DNA from: Candidatus Vicinibacter proximus
Lineage (GTDB): Bacteria > Bacteroidota > Bacteroidia > Chitinophagales > Saprospiraceae
Direction: 5' to 3'
DNA: 64,000 bases
Assembly: GCA_016713905.1 (NCBI GenBank)
Contig: JADJOE010000001.1
Coordinates: 1,303,001 to 1,367,000, forward strand
In this document: positions 1-15,000 of the stretch, one piece after another
How the letters are laid out: each line of letters starts with the position of its first letter
Position numbering within the stretch: position 1 is the stretch's first letter
Notes under the pieces: generated by a model
The model's input: the letters and a program-made list of their open reading frames with translations, nothing else
Database searches by the model: none
What the model was told of the DNA's origin: nothing
Position numbers and translations under genes: made by a program

Positions 1-2
1 TG

Positions 3-3000
3 GTCAGTGATACAGGTGGTGTTGCGACTTATAAGGCAACCTTCTATGGGTCAAGTGGTCAAGACTTGGGAAATGGAATTAAACTGGTTTCAGAAACTGC
101 CTGTGGGAGTGGTGGTAATTCATTTATTTTGATTTGGGGAACAACAGGAGGCAATAATCTTCCAACACGCAATATTGGTTCAGATCCATTTTTTGATGCT
201 TCTGCTAATGGTGGTACTGATATGTTTTTTTCCGGCTTTAGAAGTGCATTAGATACTTTAATATATGGGACTTACGTAGGTGGAAATCAAAATGATTATT
301 TGGGAAATATTGGCAACCCTATTGGTTCAAATCATCTTTGGGTTTTAGGAAGTAGTATTTATGTGGGTACTACGACACACAGTTCTACGCTGACCCCCAC
401 CGTTATTTTAGGAGGTTTCGACCAGAATAAAAATAATGGAGGAAATGATGCACACGTGATTTTTAAAATTGCTGTAACTTCTATCGTAACAGTAGACTAC
501 GGAGATGCGCCTACTTCCTTTGGTAGTCCGTTTCATAACATTAATTGTGGTACCATTGGAATCAAGAGAATTGATTCAGAATCCGGACCCCAACCTACCA
601 ATAAAGCCAGAGGTGATGATTTGGCTGGATTTGATGACGAAGATGGCGTTGCCTCATTGCCGATTGTAAATACAGGAGGACCACAGACTGTAACCATAAC
701 CATTGACAGTATCTATAATCAAACTGGTCGTGAAGCAACCATTTACGCTTGGATAAATGTTTCAGGAGATGGAAGATTTCAAGCCGATGAGTTTCAAACC
801 ACCAAAGTGGCAAATGGATTTGTAGGTTCAAAAACTCTTACATGGGCAAACGTGACCATGAGTGCACCCGATTCTAATAGATTTTTAAGAATCAGGATTA
901 CAACAGACTCTCTAATTGATAATTTGCTTAATGACAATGTGGATGAGAGATCTCTGATTTCAGCACGGGACGGGGAAGTTGAAGATTATTTTCTGGATAC
1001 CGTTTATACGCAAGTTGTTTTAAATTGCCCTCTGAATAGAGTGGAGGCGGCTTGCCAGACTCAGGCTCAAATAAATACCAAATTTGCTGCTTGGTTAGCT
1101 ACAGTAAATTATACTGGGGGCTGCAATCCTGTTCTTACCAATAATAATACAGGAGCTCCTTTAGCTTGTGGAGGTACCACTACAGTCACTTTTACGGTCA
1201 CCAGTGATTGCGAGCCACCGGTCTCTTGTATGGCCACCTTCACTGTAACCAATGCGCCGGCAGTAGTTTTAACCTGTCCTACTAATAAAACAGAACCTAT
1301 TTGCTTAACGCAAGACACTGTAAACGCTAGATTTAATGCGTGGCTAAATACTGCCTCACGAACTGGCGGATGCAGTCCAGTTTTAAGCAATAATAATACG
1401 GGAGCGCCAGATAAATGTGGGGGTACCAGAAGTGTAACTTTTACAGTCACCAGCTCATGTGAGGTGAACAGAACCTGTACGGCCACCTACACTGTTAGTA
1501 CACCAGCAACTGTGGCGATTACATGTCCTACTTCCAAGGTGGAACCTGCTTGTTTAACACAAGACACTGTAAACGCTAGATTTAATGCATGGCTGGCTTC
1601 AGTCTCCAGAACAGGTGGCTGCAATGTTGTAATAACCAATAATAATATTGGAGCTCCCTCGAAATGCGGTGGATTAAGGTCTGTGACTTTTACTGCTACC
1701 AGCACTTGTGATGTAAATAAAACGTGTACCGCTACCTATCGTGTTACCACGGATACAACGCCTGTAGTTACAGGAACTCTTGATACTTTAGTTGTTCAGG
1801 GTTGTACAGCCTCCAATGCACCGGTTGCAAAAACTACAGTTGCAGGAATTGAATCTCTTCCTGGAAACGTTTTAATAACGGATGCGTGTACACCGGATTC
1901 TTTGCTTACCGTCATGAGTACTGACAGTAGTTATAATACCTGTCCGGTTTATGTAAAAAGAACTTATAAAGTGACAGATGTATGCAGCAACACCACCTCA
2001 GGAATCATACAAATTATAAAAATTCAGGATACTACTCCACCAAACATTACCGGTGCGTTAGATACAATTACTTTAGAAGGTTGTACCATTTCTGTTGTTC
2101 CATTGCCAGTTACAACAGTAGCTGCTTTAGAAGCCCTACCAGGCAATCTTATGATTTCGGATACGTGCACTACAGACCCAAATTTGGTGGTGATGAGTTC
2201 TGATTCCAGTTATAATAACTGTCCGATCATTCTTAGAAGAAAATACACAGTTAAAGATGCTTGTAACAATATTAGCAATAATATTTTTCAGTACTTCAGA
2301 ATTAGAGATACTCAAGCTCCATCTTTTACAGGATCTCTGGATACTCTGACCTTAGAGGGTTGTACAGTATCTTCAGCGCCTGCGCCAAAAACTACAGTGG
2401 CCCAATTGGAAGCTCTACCTGGAAACCTTATGATTTTTGATTCCTGTACTGTTGATGCCCAGTTGATTGTTATGAGTGTAGATAGTGTTTATGGCTCATG
2501 TCCAATTAACATTAAACGAAAATATACAATCACAGATGCCTGTGGAAATACCAGTAATATAATTGTTCACTTTATCAGAGTGGATGACACTACTTCCCCT
2601 TCAGTTACAGGTTCGTTAGATACTCTAATAATTAATGGATGTGAAGCTGGTGCAGCACCGGCACCAAAAACAACCGTCGCGGAACTGGAAGCCCTACCGG
2701 GCAATTTAATGATTACCGATGTATGCACCGTGGATGCTTCGCTTACGGTAAGTAGTTTCGATGAAGTTGATGGGACTTGTCCGATTGTAATTACCAGAAC
2801 CTATAACATTACCGATGCATGTGGAAACACCAGCGTAGATATTATTCATATCATTGAAGTACAAGATACCACAAAGCCTACATTCAGCAAGCCGGCAGAC
2901 ATTACCATTTATGTCGATGAGACATGTATGTATGATGCAGACACCAGCATTACTGGAACAGTTACAGATGAAATGGACAATTGCAGTATTGGATTAGATG

Positions 3001-6000
3001 CCATGTATGCAGATTCCACAGTAGTTGGGTCATGTCAGGGAGAAACAAAGATTTATAGAAAATGGACGTTACTCGATGATTGCAACAATGCAGCCACCCC
3101 TAAAACTCAGTTGATAACAGTCAGTGATACCATCCCACCTACTTTTACGGTTCCAGCAGACATTACCATTTATAAAAGCCCGGACATTCCGGATACTGCG
3201 GTAATTGTAAATTATGATTTTAATGGAGGATCAGATTATGATGCTCTTTGTCCTCAGGTATTTACAGGCATCAGTGTAAAAGTAGACACCTCTTCAAATC
3301 CATTTAAACAAGTGCCCGGAACTAATTCGGGAACATTTGCCTACACCAATAATCCCGACGCTGGCAACGGTTTGACCGTGGACAGTTCACAAACTGCCGG
3401 ACATTGGCAGTTCAATATCAAGGGAGAGACGCTGCAAAATTGCAGTAATATTGGAGTACACATACAAGGGTACAAGGCAGGTTTAGGAAGTGCGGATGTA
3501 TTGCGCATGGAATACAGTCTCAACGGTTCCACATGGAATATTTTCCGAACAAAAACACTTACAACAGGTAGTTGGGTTCAGGACACTGCCACCATACCTG
3601 GTGTCAGCAGCCCGGATAGTTTATTTTTAAGAATTAGTTATACTACTCCGGGAGTAGGATCTCCTAAGAGTCTTCATATAGATAACTTACAAGTAAGAGC
3701 TCAGTTGTGCTGCGGCTATGATGCCTCACCCAATGTAACCGGAAATGTTACTGACGAGAGCGACAATTGCGCGACCGGTTTATTGGCAACTTTCTGTGAT
3801 TCGGTAGTTGTAGAACCTTGTGAAGGTTCTAACCTTATTTACAGGATGTGGTCCTTGCAAGACAGTTGTGGCAATGATGCAGAAATGGGCACTCAGTTGA
3901 TTACTGTTTTAGATACTACCAAACCAACTTTTGATATTCCCAACGACACAACACTTTATAAAGGTGGTGTCAGTGCAGACACAAACATCATCGTTAATTA
4001 TAATTTCAACAGAGGAAATTCGTATCCTAAATTATACCCGCGTTTGTATTTTGGAATTTTGTCTGAAGTGGATTCCAGTTCGAATGTATTCCTTACAGAT
4101 ACCGGAACCATCACGGGACCATTGGCTTTTGCAGTAGATTCATTTGTCGGCAGAGCCATGCGGGTTGATACCAGTGATCGCCCGGGGCATTGGCAATTTA
4201 ATTTGAGTGGATTTTATCTTCCTCTGTGCAGTAATATCAAGGTTTATTCGCAAGCCTTGATGAAAGGTGTAGGTGCTGCAGATACCTGCCATTTTGATTA
4301 CAGTTTGAACGATACTACCTGGTTCAGGTATAACTCCTTCCCATTAACCTTGGGTCAATGGAAGGAAGATACCGCCACTGTTCCGGTTAGTGGTGTGTCT
4401 AGATTATATTTAAGAGTTACTTACTCGGGAGGTACGGGAATAGGAGATAAATCATTCCTGATGGATAACTTCCAGGTGAATGCACAAATGAATTTTGATT
4501 CATGCTCTTATGATGCCGATCCCTCTATTACAGGCTGGCCGACCAATGTCATGGACAATTGTGACAAACATCCGGTAGTGTTTTATGTGGACACCATTCA
4601 GGAAGGACCTACCTGCTCTTCAGAAACCTTAATCTATAGAAGCTGGACCGTGATCGACGACTGTGAGAACATGGACACGGCTACACAGATCATCACCATT
4701 CTGGATACGCTCAAACCAATAATTACTTGTCCGATCGATGTGACTGTAAATTGCGAGCAATCCACAGATCCGGATTCAACCGGTTATGCTACCGCATTTG
4801 AATTCTGCTACGATACAATGGTTTTGGTTACCCATCTCGACAGTATTCTCCCGGGAACCTGTCCGGGTGATTATACCATATTAAGAGAATGGACAGCCAT
4901 GGATTCCTGTGGTAATACCAGCATGTGTACTCAGGTCATTACAGTCATACCTATTGAAGGTCCTGAGCTCACTTGTCCTAATGATACCACCCTCATTGCT
5001 TGCCAGACACAGGGCACAGTGAATGCTGCATTTGATGCCTGGTTGGAAACGGTGCAGGTTTCAGGCGGATGTTATACAGAATTAACAGACGACAACACGG
5101 GTCCTCCGGATGCTTGTGGCGGAAGCAAAACGGTCACCTTCACGGCTACCAGTGATTGTGAAGATGATCAGGTTTGCATGGCGACCTTTACGGTTACAGC
5201 AGCTCCTGTAGTTGTTTTAACCTGTCCGACAAATGCTACAGAAGCAGCTTGTCAAACGCAGGCAGAAATAAATGCTAAATTCACCACCTGGTTGGGAACG
5301 GCCATGTTCACAGGTGGATGTAATGCGACAATTAGTAATAACAACAATGGAGCCCCTATGGCTTGTGGCGGTAGCAAAACCGTCACCTTCACTGTCACCA
5401 GTACCTGTGAGCCAAATAGGACCTGCATGGCGACCTTTACAGTTACAGCAGCACCTGCTGTAGTGATTACTTGTCCCGTAAATGCCACCGAAGCAGCTTG
5501 CCAAACGCAGGCTGAGATCGACACAAAGTTTACGACCTGGTTGGGGACAGCCATGTTCACCGGAGGATGCAATGGCGTTTTAACCAATGACAATACCGGA
5601 GCGCCGATGGCCTGCGGTGGAACAAAGACGGTAATTTTTACCGTGAACAGTGATTGCGAAGGTCCTAAAACCTGCACCGCTACTTTTACCGTAACAGCCG
5701 CACCTCCAGTGATGCTCACTTGCCCTACGAATACCACTGAAGCAGCGTGCCAGACACAAGCACAAATAGATACAAAATTCAATACATGGTTAAGCACAGC
5801 GATGTTTACAGGTGGTTGCAATGGCGTGTTGAGCAACGATAATTCTGGCGCTCCAATGGCATGCGGAGGAACTAAAACAGTCGTATTTACCGTAACCAGT
5901 TCCTGCGAATCAAACAATACCTGTTCTGCAACATTTACCGTGGATCCTGCTCCTCCGGTAATGCTTACATGCCCAACAAATCAAACTGAGGCAGCTTGCC

Positions 6001-9000
6001 AAACACAAACAGAAATTAATACTAAGTTCAATACCTGGCTAGGAACCGTCAGCTACAGCGGTGGATGTAATTCTATGTTGAGCAATGACAATTCCGGTGC
6101 TCCTGATAAATGTGGCGGAGTTGCTACGGTTACTTTCACGGTATCCAGTTCCTGTGAGTCTAACAATACCTGTACCGCTACTTTTACGGTGACACCTGCT
6201 CCTGCGGTCGTTCTGAATTGTCCTGCCAACCAAACGGAAGCCTCCTGTCAATCACAGACAGACATCAACAATAAATTTACCACCTGGTTGGGTACTGCTA
6301 ATTTTAGTGGAGGCTGCAATGCAACATTAAGTAACGATAACAGTGGTGCACCGGATAAATGTGGAGGTGTTGCTGTCGTAACGTTTACAGTAACCAGTAC
6401 CTGCGAACCTAATAATACCTGTACTGCAACATTCACTGTAACCCCAGCCCCGGCTGTGGTTTTAACTTGTCCTGTTAATGCAACAGAAGCAGAGTGTCAG
6501 ACGCAGTCTGCCATTGATACAAAATTCACAACCTGGTTAGGCACCGCCATGTTTACAGGTGGCTGTAATGGAGTTTTGACTAACGATAATACAGGCGCAC
6601 CAATGGCTTGTGGGGGAAGTAAAACAGTTACCTTTACCGTAACCAGCGATTGTGAAGGTCCTAAAACCTGCATGGCTACATTTACCGTAACCGCTGCGCC
6701 AGCAGTTGTGTTGACGTGTCCAACCAATGCGACAGAAGCAGAATGTCAAACACAATCTGCCATTGACACGAAATTTAATACCTGGCTAGGCACCGCCATG
6801 TTTACAGGTGGCTGTAATGGAGTTTTGACTAACGATAATACCGGTGCCCCAATGGCATGTGGCGGAAGCAAAACTGTTACATTTACGGTAACCAGTGATT
6901 GTGAAGGTCCCAAAACCTGCATGGCTACATTTACTGTAACCGCTGCCCCTGCAGTTGTGTTAACATGTCCAACCAATGCAACGGAAGCAGAATGTCAGAC
7001 TCAATCTGCTATTGATGCAAAATTCACCACCTGGCTTGGTACTGCCATGTTTACAGGTGGGTGTAATGGCGTACTGACCAACGATAATACCGGAGCGCCA
7101 ATGGCCTGCGGCGGTAGTAAAACCGTCATTTTTACGGTCAACAGCGATTGCGAAGGTCCTAAAACCTGTACTGCCACTTTTACAGTAACTGCGGCTCCGA
7201 TAGTAGTGCTTACTTGCCCAACTAATCAAACCGAAGCCGCTTGCCAAACACAAGCAGCTATTGATGCTAAATTCAATACCTGGTTAGGTACTGCCATGTT
7301 TACAGGTGGTTGCAATGGCGTTTTGACGAATGACAATACAGGTGCTCCAATGGCCTGTGGTGGTGTCAAAATGGTAACATTTACAGTGACCAGCGATTGC
7401 GAACCAAATAAAACATGTACGGCCACTTTTACCGTGATAGACGCACCTGTAGTAGTTCTCAATTGCCCATCCAATCAAACTGAAGCAGCCTGTCAAACAC
7501 AGTCAGCGATTGATGCTAAATTCACGACCTGGTTGGGAACAGCCAATTTTAGTGGTGGTTGCAATGCAATGCTGAGTAACAACAGCACAACAGCACCAGA
7601 TCATTGTGGTGGGATGGCCTCTGTAACTTTTACAGTGACCAGCGATTGCGAACCAAATAAAACTTGTACGGCCACCTTCACGGTAACACCGGCACCGGCA
7701 GTTAATTTAACCTGTCCGGTAAATGCAACCGAAGCAGCTTGTCAAACACAAGCAGCGATTGATGCAAAATTCAATACTTGGTTGGGTACCGCGATGTTTA
7801 CAGGAGGATGCAATGGAATGCTGAGCAACAACAACAGTGGTCCTGCCCCTGATCATTGCGGAGGAAGCAAGAGTGTGACATATACGGTAACCAGCGATTG
7901 CGAACCGAATGTGACCTGTACTGCAACGTTTACCGTTACTCCTGCCCCTGCGGTGATGCTGACCTGTCCTGCGAACGTGACAGAAGCAGCCTGTCAAACG
8001 CAAGCACAAATAGATACTAAATTCAACACCTGGTTGGGTACCGCGATGTTTACGGGCGGCTGTAATGGTATGCTGAGCAACAACAACAGCGGACCTGCAC
8101 CGGATCATTGCGGTGGAAGCAAGAGTGTTACCTACACGGTGACGAGCGATTGCGAACCGAATGTAACCTGTACAGCAACGTTTACAGTGGATCCGGCACC
8201 ACCGGTGATGCTAACCTGTCCTGCGAACGTGACAGAAGCTGCATGTCAAACACAAGCAGCGATCGATGCCAAATTCAATACCTGGTTGGGTACTGCGATG
8301 TTTACCGGCGGCTGTAATGGTATGCTGAGCAACAACAACAGCGGACCTGCACCGGATCATTGTGGTGGAAGCAAGAGTGTTACCTATACGGTGACCAGCG
8401 ATTGCGAACCGAACGTAACCTGTACGGCAACGTTTACAGTAGATCCTGCACCGGCAGTGGTATTAACTTGTCCTACGAATGCTACCGAAGCTGCTTGTCA
8501 AAGCCAGTCAGCGATAGATGCAAAATTCAATACCTGGTTGGGTACTGCGATGTTTACAGGAGGTTGTAACGGAATGATGAGCAACAACAGCACCACAGCA
8601 CCAAACGCCTGTGGTGGATCTGCATCCATCACTTTCACGGTGACCAGCGATTGTGAACCAAATCAAACCTGCACGGCAACGTTCACAGTAGATCCGGCAC
8701 CACCGGTAAATCTTACCTGTCCTGCAAGTGTAACGGAGGCTGCTTGTCAGACACAGTCAGCGATAGATGCAAAATTCAATACCTGGTTGGGTACAGCGAT
8801 GTTTACGGGTGGTTGTAACGGCATGTTGAGCAACAACAGCACGACCCCACCAAACGCCTGCGGTGGATCTGCATCCATCACCTTTACAGTGACGAGCGAT
8901 TGCGAACCGAACGTGACTTGTACAGCGACGTTTACCGTTACCCCTGCACCACCGGTGATGTTGACCTGTCCTGCGAATGTAACAGAGGCCGCTTGTCAGA

Positions 9001-12000
9001 CACAAGCACAAATAGATACTAAATTCAATACCTGGTTGGGAACAGCAATGTTTACCGGCGGATGTAACGGCATGCTGAGCAACAACAGCACGACAGCCCC
9101 TGATCATTGTGGCGGCGTAGCAACAGTGACCTATACGGTTACCAGTGACTGCGAACCAAATGTGACCTGTACAGCGACATTTACCGTTACCCCTGCACCA
9201 CCGGTGATGTTGACCTGTCCTGCGAATGTAACAGAAGCAGCTTGTCAGACACAATCGGCCATAGATACAAAATTCAATGCATGGTTGGGTACCGCGATGT
9301 TTACCGGCGGCTGTAATGGCATGCTGAGCAACAACAGCACGACTGCCCCTGATCATTGTGGTGGCGTAGCAACGGTGACTTATACGGTTACCAGTGACTG
9401 CGAACCAAATGTGACCTGCACAGCGACATTTACGGTAGATCCGGCACCACCGGTGATGTTGACCTGTCCTGCGAATGTGACAGAAGCTGCGTGTCAAACG
9501 CAAGCACAAATAGATACAAAATTCAATACCTGGTTAGGTACTGCAATGTTTACCGGCGGCTGTAATGGTATGCTGAGCAACAACAACAGCGGACCTGCAC
9601 CGGATCATTGCGGAGGCAGCAAGAGTGTTACCTATACAGTGACGAGCGATTGCGAACCGAATGTGACCTGTACGGCAACGTTTACAGTGGATCCGGCACC
9701 ACCGGTGATGCTGACCTGTCCTGCGAACGTGACAGAAGCTGCGTGTCAAACGCAAGCACAAATAGATACTAAATTCAACACCTGGTTGGGTACTGCAATG
9801 TTTACGGGCGGCTGTAATGGTATGCTGAGCAACAACAACAGCGGACCTGCACCGGATCATTGCGGTGGAAGCAAGAGTGTTACCTACACGGTGACGAGCG
9901 ATTGCGAACCAAATGTAACCTGTACAGCAACGTTCACCGTGGATCCGGCACCACCGGTGATGCTAACCTGTCCTGCGAACGTGACAGAAGCTGCATGTCA
10001 AACACAAGCAGCGATCGATGCCAAATTCAATACCTGGTTGGGTACTGCAATGTTTACCGGCGGCTGTAATGGTATGCTGAGCAACAACAACAGCGGACCT
10101 GCACCGGATCATTGCGGTGGAAGCAAGAGTGTTACCTATACGGTGACCAGCGATTGCGAACCGAACGTAACCTGTACGGCAATGTTTACAGTAGATCCTG
10201 CACCGGCAGTGGTATTAACTTGTCCTACGAATGCTACCGAAGCAGCTTGTCAAACACAAGCACAAATAGATGCAAAATTCAATACCTGGTTGGGCACTGC
10301 GATGTTTACAGGAGGTTGTAACGGAATGATGAGCAACAACAGCACCACAGCACCAAACGCCTGTGGTGGATCTGCATCCATCACTTTCACGGTGACCAGC
10401 GATTGTGAACCAAATCAAACCTGCACGGCAACGTTCACAGTAGATCCGGCACCACCGGTAAATCTTACCTGTCCTGCAAGTGTAACGGAGGCTGCTTGTC
10501 AGACACAGTCAGCGATAGATGCAAAATTCAATACCTGGTTGGGTACAGCGATGTTTACGGGTGGTTGTAACGGCATGCTGAGTAACAACAGCACGACCCC
10601 ACCAAACGCCTGCGGTGGATCTGCATCCATCACCTTTACAGTGACGAGCGATTGCGAACCGAACGTGACTTGTACAGCGACCTTTACCGTTACCCCTGCA
10701 CCACCGGTGATGTTGACCTGTCCTGCGAATGTAACAGAAGCAGCTTGTCAGACACAAGCACAAATAGATACCAAGTTCAATACGTGGTTAGGCACTGCGA
10801 TGTTCACAGGAGGTTGTAACGGTATGCTGAGTAACAACAGCACGACTGCCCCTGATCATTGTGGCGGCGTAGCAACAGTGACCTATACGGTTACCAGTGA
10901 CTGCGAACCAAATGTGACCTGTACAGCGACATTTACCGTTACCCCGGCACCACCGGTGATGTTGACCTGTCCTGCGAATGTAACAGAAGCAGCTTGTCAG
11001 ACACAATCGGCCATAGATACAAAATTCAATGCATGGTTGGGTACCGCGATGTTTACCGGCGGCTGTAATGGCATGCTGAGCAACAACAGCACGACTGCCC
11101 CTGATCATTGTGGTGGCGTAGCAACGGTGACTTATACGGTTACCAGTGACTGCGAACCAAATGTGACCTGCACAGCGACATTTACGGTAGATCCGGCACC
11201 GGTAGTGAATTTAACTTGTCCGGTAAATGTAACAGAAGCAGCTTGTCAAACACAAGCACAAATAGATACAAAATTCAATACCTGGTTAGGTACTGCAATG
11301 TTTACTGGCGGCTGTAATGGTATGCTGAGCAACAACAGTACCACTGCACCAAATGCATGCGGCGGATCTGCCTCTGTAACTTTTACGGTGACGAGCGATT
11401 GCGAACCGAATGTAACCTGTACGGCAACGTTTACAGTGGATCCGGCACCACCGGTGATGCTGACCTGTCCTGCGAATGTGACTGAAGCAGCCTGTCAAAC
11501 GCAAGCACAAATAGATACTAAATTCAACACCTGGTTGGGTACCGCGATGTTTACGGGCGGCTGTAATGGTATGCTGAGCAACAACAACAGCGGACCTGCA
11601 CCGGATCATTGCGGTGGAAGCAAGAGTGTTACCTACACGGTGACGAGCGATTGCGAACCGAATGTTACCTGTACAGCAACGTTCACCGTGGATCCGGCAC
11701 CACCGGTGATGCTAACCTGTCCTGCGAACGTGACAGAAGCTGCATGTCAAACACAAGCAGCGATCGATGCCAAATTCAATACCTGGTTGGGTACTGCAAT
11801 GTTTACCGGCGGCTGTAATGGTATGCTGAGCAACAACAACAGCGGACCTGCACCGGATCATTGTGGTGGAAGCAAGAGTGTTACCTATACGGTGACCAGC
11901 GATTGCGAACCGAACGTAACCTGTACGGCAACGTTTACAGTAGATCCTGCATCGGCAGTGGTATTAACTTGTCCTACGAATGCTACCGAAGCTGCTTGTC

Positions 12001-15000
12001 AAAGCCAGTCAGCGATAGATGCAAAATTCAATACCTGGTTGGGTACTGCGATGTTTACAGGAGGTTGTAACGGAATGATGAGCAACAACAGCACCACAGC
12101 ACCAAACGCCTGTGGTGGATCTGCATCCATCACTTTCACGGTGACCAGCGATTGTGAACCAAATCAAACCTGCACGGCAACGTTCACAGTAGATCCGGCA
12201 CCACCGGTAAATCTTACCTGTCCTGCAAGTGTAACGGAGGCTGCTTGTCAGACACAGTCAGCGATAGATGCAAAATTCAATACCTGGTTGGGTACAGCGA
12301 TGTTTACGGGTGGTTGTAACGGCATGTTGAGCAACAACAGCACGACCCCACCAAACGCCTGCGGTGGATCTGCATCCATCACCTTTACAGTGACGAGCGA
12401 TTGCGAACCGAACGTGACTTGTACAGCGACGTTTACCGTTACCCCTGCACCACCGGTGATGTTGACCTGTCCTGCGAATGTAACAGAAGCAGCTTGTCAG
12501 ACACAAGCACAAATAGATACTAAATTCAATACCTGGTTAGGCACTGCGATGTTTACCGGCGGATGTAACGGCATGCTGAGCAACAACAGCACGACAGCCC
12601 CTGATCATTGTGGCGGCGTAGCAACAGTGACCTATACGGTTACCAGTGACTGCGAACCAAATGTGACCTGTACAGCGACATTTACCGTGACCCCTGCACC
12701 ACCGGTGATGTTGACCTGTCCTGCGAATGTAACAGAAGCAGCTTGTCAGACACAATCGGCCATAGATACAAAATTCAATGCATGGTTGGGTACCGCGATG
12801 TTTACCGGCGGCTGTAATGGCATGCTGAGCAACAACAGCACGACTGCCCCTGATCATTGTGGTGGCGTAGCAACGGTGACTTATACGGTTACCAGTGACT
12901 GCGAACCAAATGTGACCTGCACAGCGACATTTACGGTAGATCCGGCACCACCGGTGATGCTGACCTGTCCTGCGAATGTAACAGAAGCAGCTTGCCAGAC
13001 ACAAGCACAAATAGATACAAAATTCAATACCTGGTTGGGAACAGCAATGTTTACCGGCGGCTGTAATGGTATGCTGAGCAACAACAACAGCGGACCTGCA
13101 CCGGATCATTGCGGAGGCAGCAAGAGTGTTACCTATACAGTGACGAGCGATTGCGAACCGAATGTAACCTGTACGGCAACGTTTACAGTGGATCCGGCAC
13201 CACCGGTGATGTTGACCTGTCCTGCGAATGTGACAGAAGCAGCCTGTCAAACACAAGCACAAATAGATGCAAAATTCAATACCTGGTTGGGTACAGGAAT
13301 GTTTACGGGAGGTTGTAATGGAATTTTAAGTAATGACAACAGTGGACCTATTCCTGATCATTGCGGTGGAAGCAAGAGTGTTACCTATACGGTGACAAGC
13401 GATTGTGAACCAAATGTTACCTGTACAGCAACATTTACGGTCACTCCTGCCCCTGCTGTAGTATTAACTTGCCCTATTAATGCAACCGAAGTCGCATGTC
13501 AAACCCAAGCAGCGATCGATGCCAAATTCAATACCTGGTTGGGTACTGCAATGTTTACCGGCGGCTGTAATGGTATGCTGAGCAACAACAACAGCGGCCC
13601 TGCACCGGATCATTGCGGCGGAAGTAAGAGTGTAACTTTTACGGTCACCAGTGATTGTGAACCAGTGCAGACTTGTACGGCTACTTTCACGGTAGATCCT
13701 GCCCCGGCAGTAGTTTTAACATGTCCGATAAATGTTACTGAAGTAGCATGTCAAACTCAAACAGCGATCGATGCAAAATTCAATACCTGGTTGGGTACTG
13801 CGATGTATACTGGTGGTTGTAACGGCGTATTGACCAATGATAACAGCGGACCTGCACCGGATCATTGTGGTGGCAGTAAAACGGTAACGTTTACCGTGAA
13901 TAGTGATTGTGAAGATCCTATGATGTGTACTGCTACATTTACGGTGGATCCTGCACCTGCTGTAGTGTTGACCTGTCCTGTGAATACAACAGAAGCAGCC
14001 TGTCAAAGTCAATCAGCTATAGATGCAAAATTCAATACCTGGTTAGGCACAGCGATGTTTACCGGAGGATGCAATGGTATGCTAAGCAACAACAGCACCA
14101 CTCCGCCAAATGCTTGTGGTGGATCGGCTTCCATCACTTTCACTGTGACGAGCGATTGTGAATCGAATCAAACTTGCACAGCAACGTTTACCGTTACCCC
14201 TGCACCTGTTGTAGTATTAACTTGTCCGGTGAACCAGACGGAAGCTGCTTGCCAATCGCAAACAGACATCAATAATAAATTCAATACCTGGTTGGGTACA
14301 GCAAGTTTCAGTGGAGGTTGTAACGCCATGTTGAGTAACAACAGCATAACAGCCCCTGATCATTGTGGTGGTGTAGCCACAGTGACTTTTACAGTAACTA
14401 GCGATTGCGAAACACCAAAGACTTGTACTGCAACTTTCACCGTTACACCTGCACCAGTTGTAGTATTAACTTGTCCTTTGAACCAAACAGAAGCTGCTTG
14501 TCAATCGCAAACAGACATCAATAATAAATTCAATACCTGGTTGGGTACTGCAAGTTTCAGCGGTGGTTGTAATGCCATGATGAGTAACAACAGCACAACA
14601 GCCCCTGATCATTGTGGTGGTGTAGCCTCAGTGACATTTACCGTAACCAGTGATTGTGAAACACCAAAAACTTGTACGGCAACTTTCACCGTAACCCCTG
14701 CACCTGTGGTGGTATTAAATTGTCCGGTGAATCAGACGGAAGTTGCTTGCCAGACACAAGCACAAATTGATGCAAAATTTAATACCTGGTTGGGTACAGC
14801 TTCATTTAGCGGAGGCTGCAATGGCATGTTGAGCAATGACAATACAGGACCAAATCCGGATCATTGTGGTGGAAGCAAATCCGTTACGTTCACGGTAACC
14901 AGTGATTGTGAACCTGTCAAAACTTGTACTGCTAGCTTTACAGTGTTAAGTTCACCGGTTACGCTCAACTGTCCAGTCAATCAAACTGAGGCGGCTTGTC

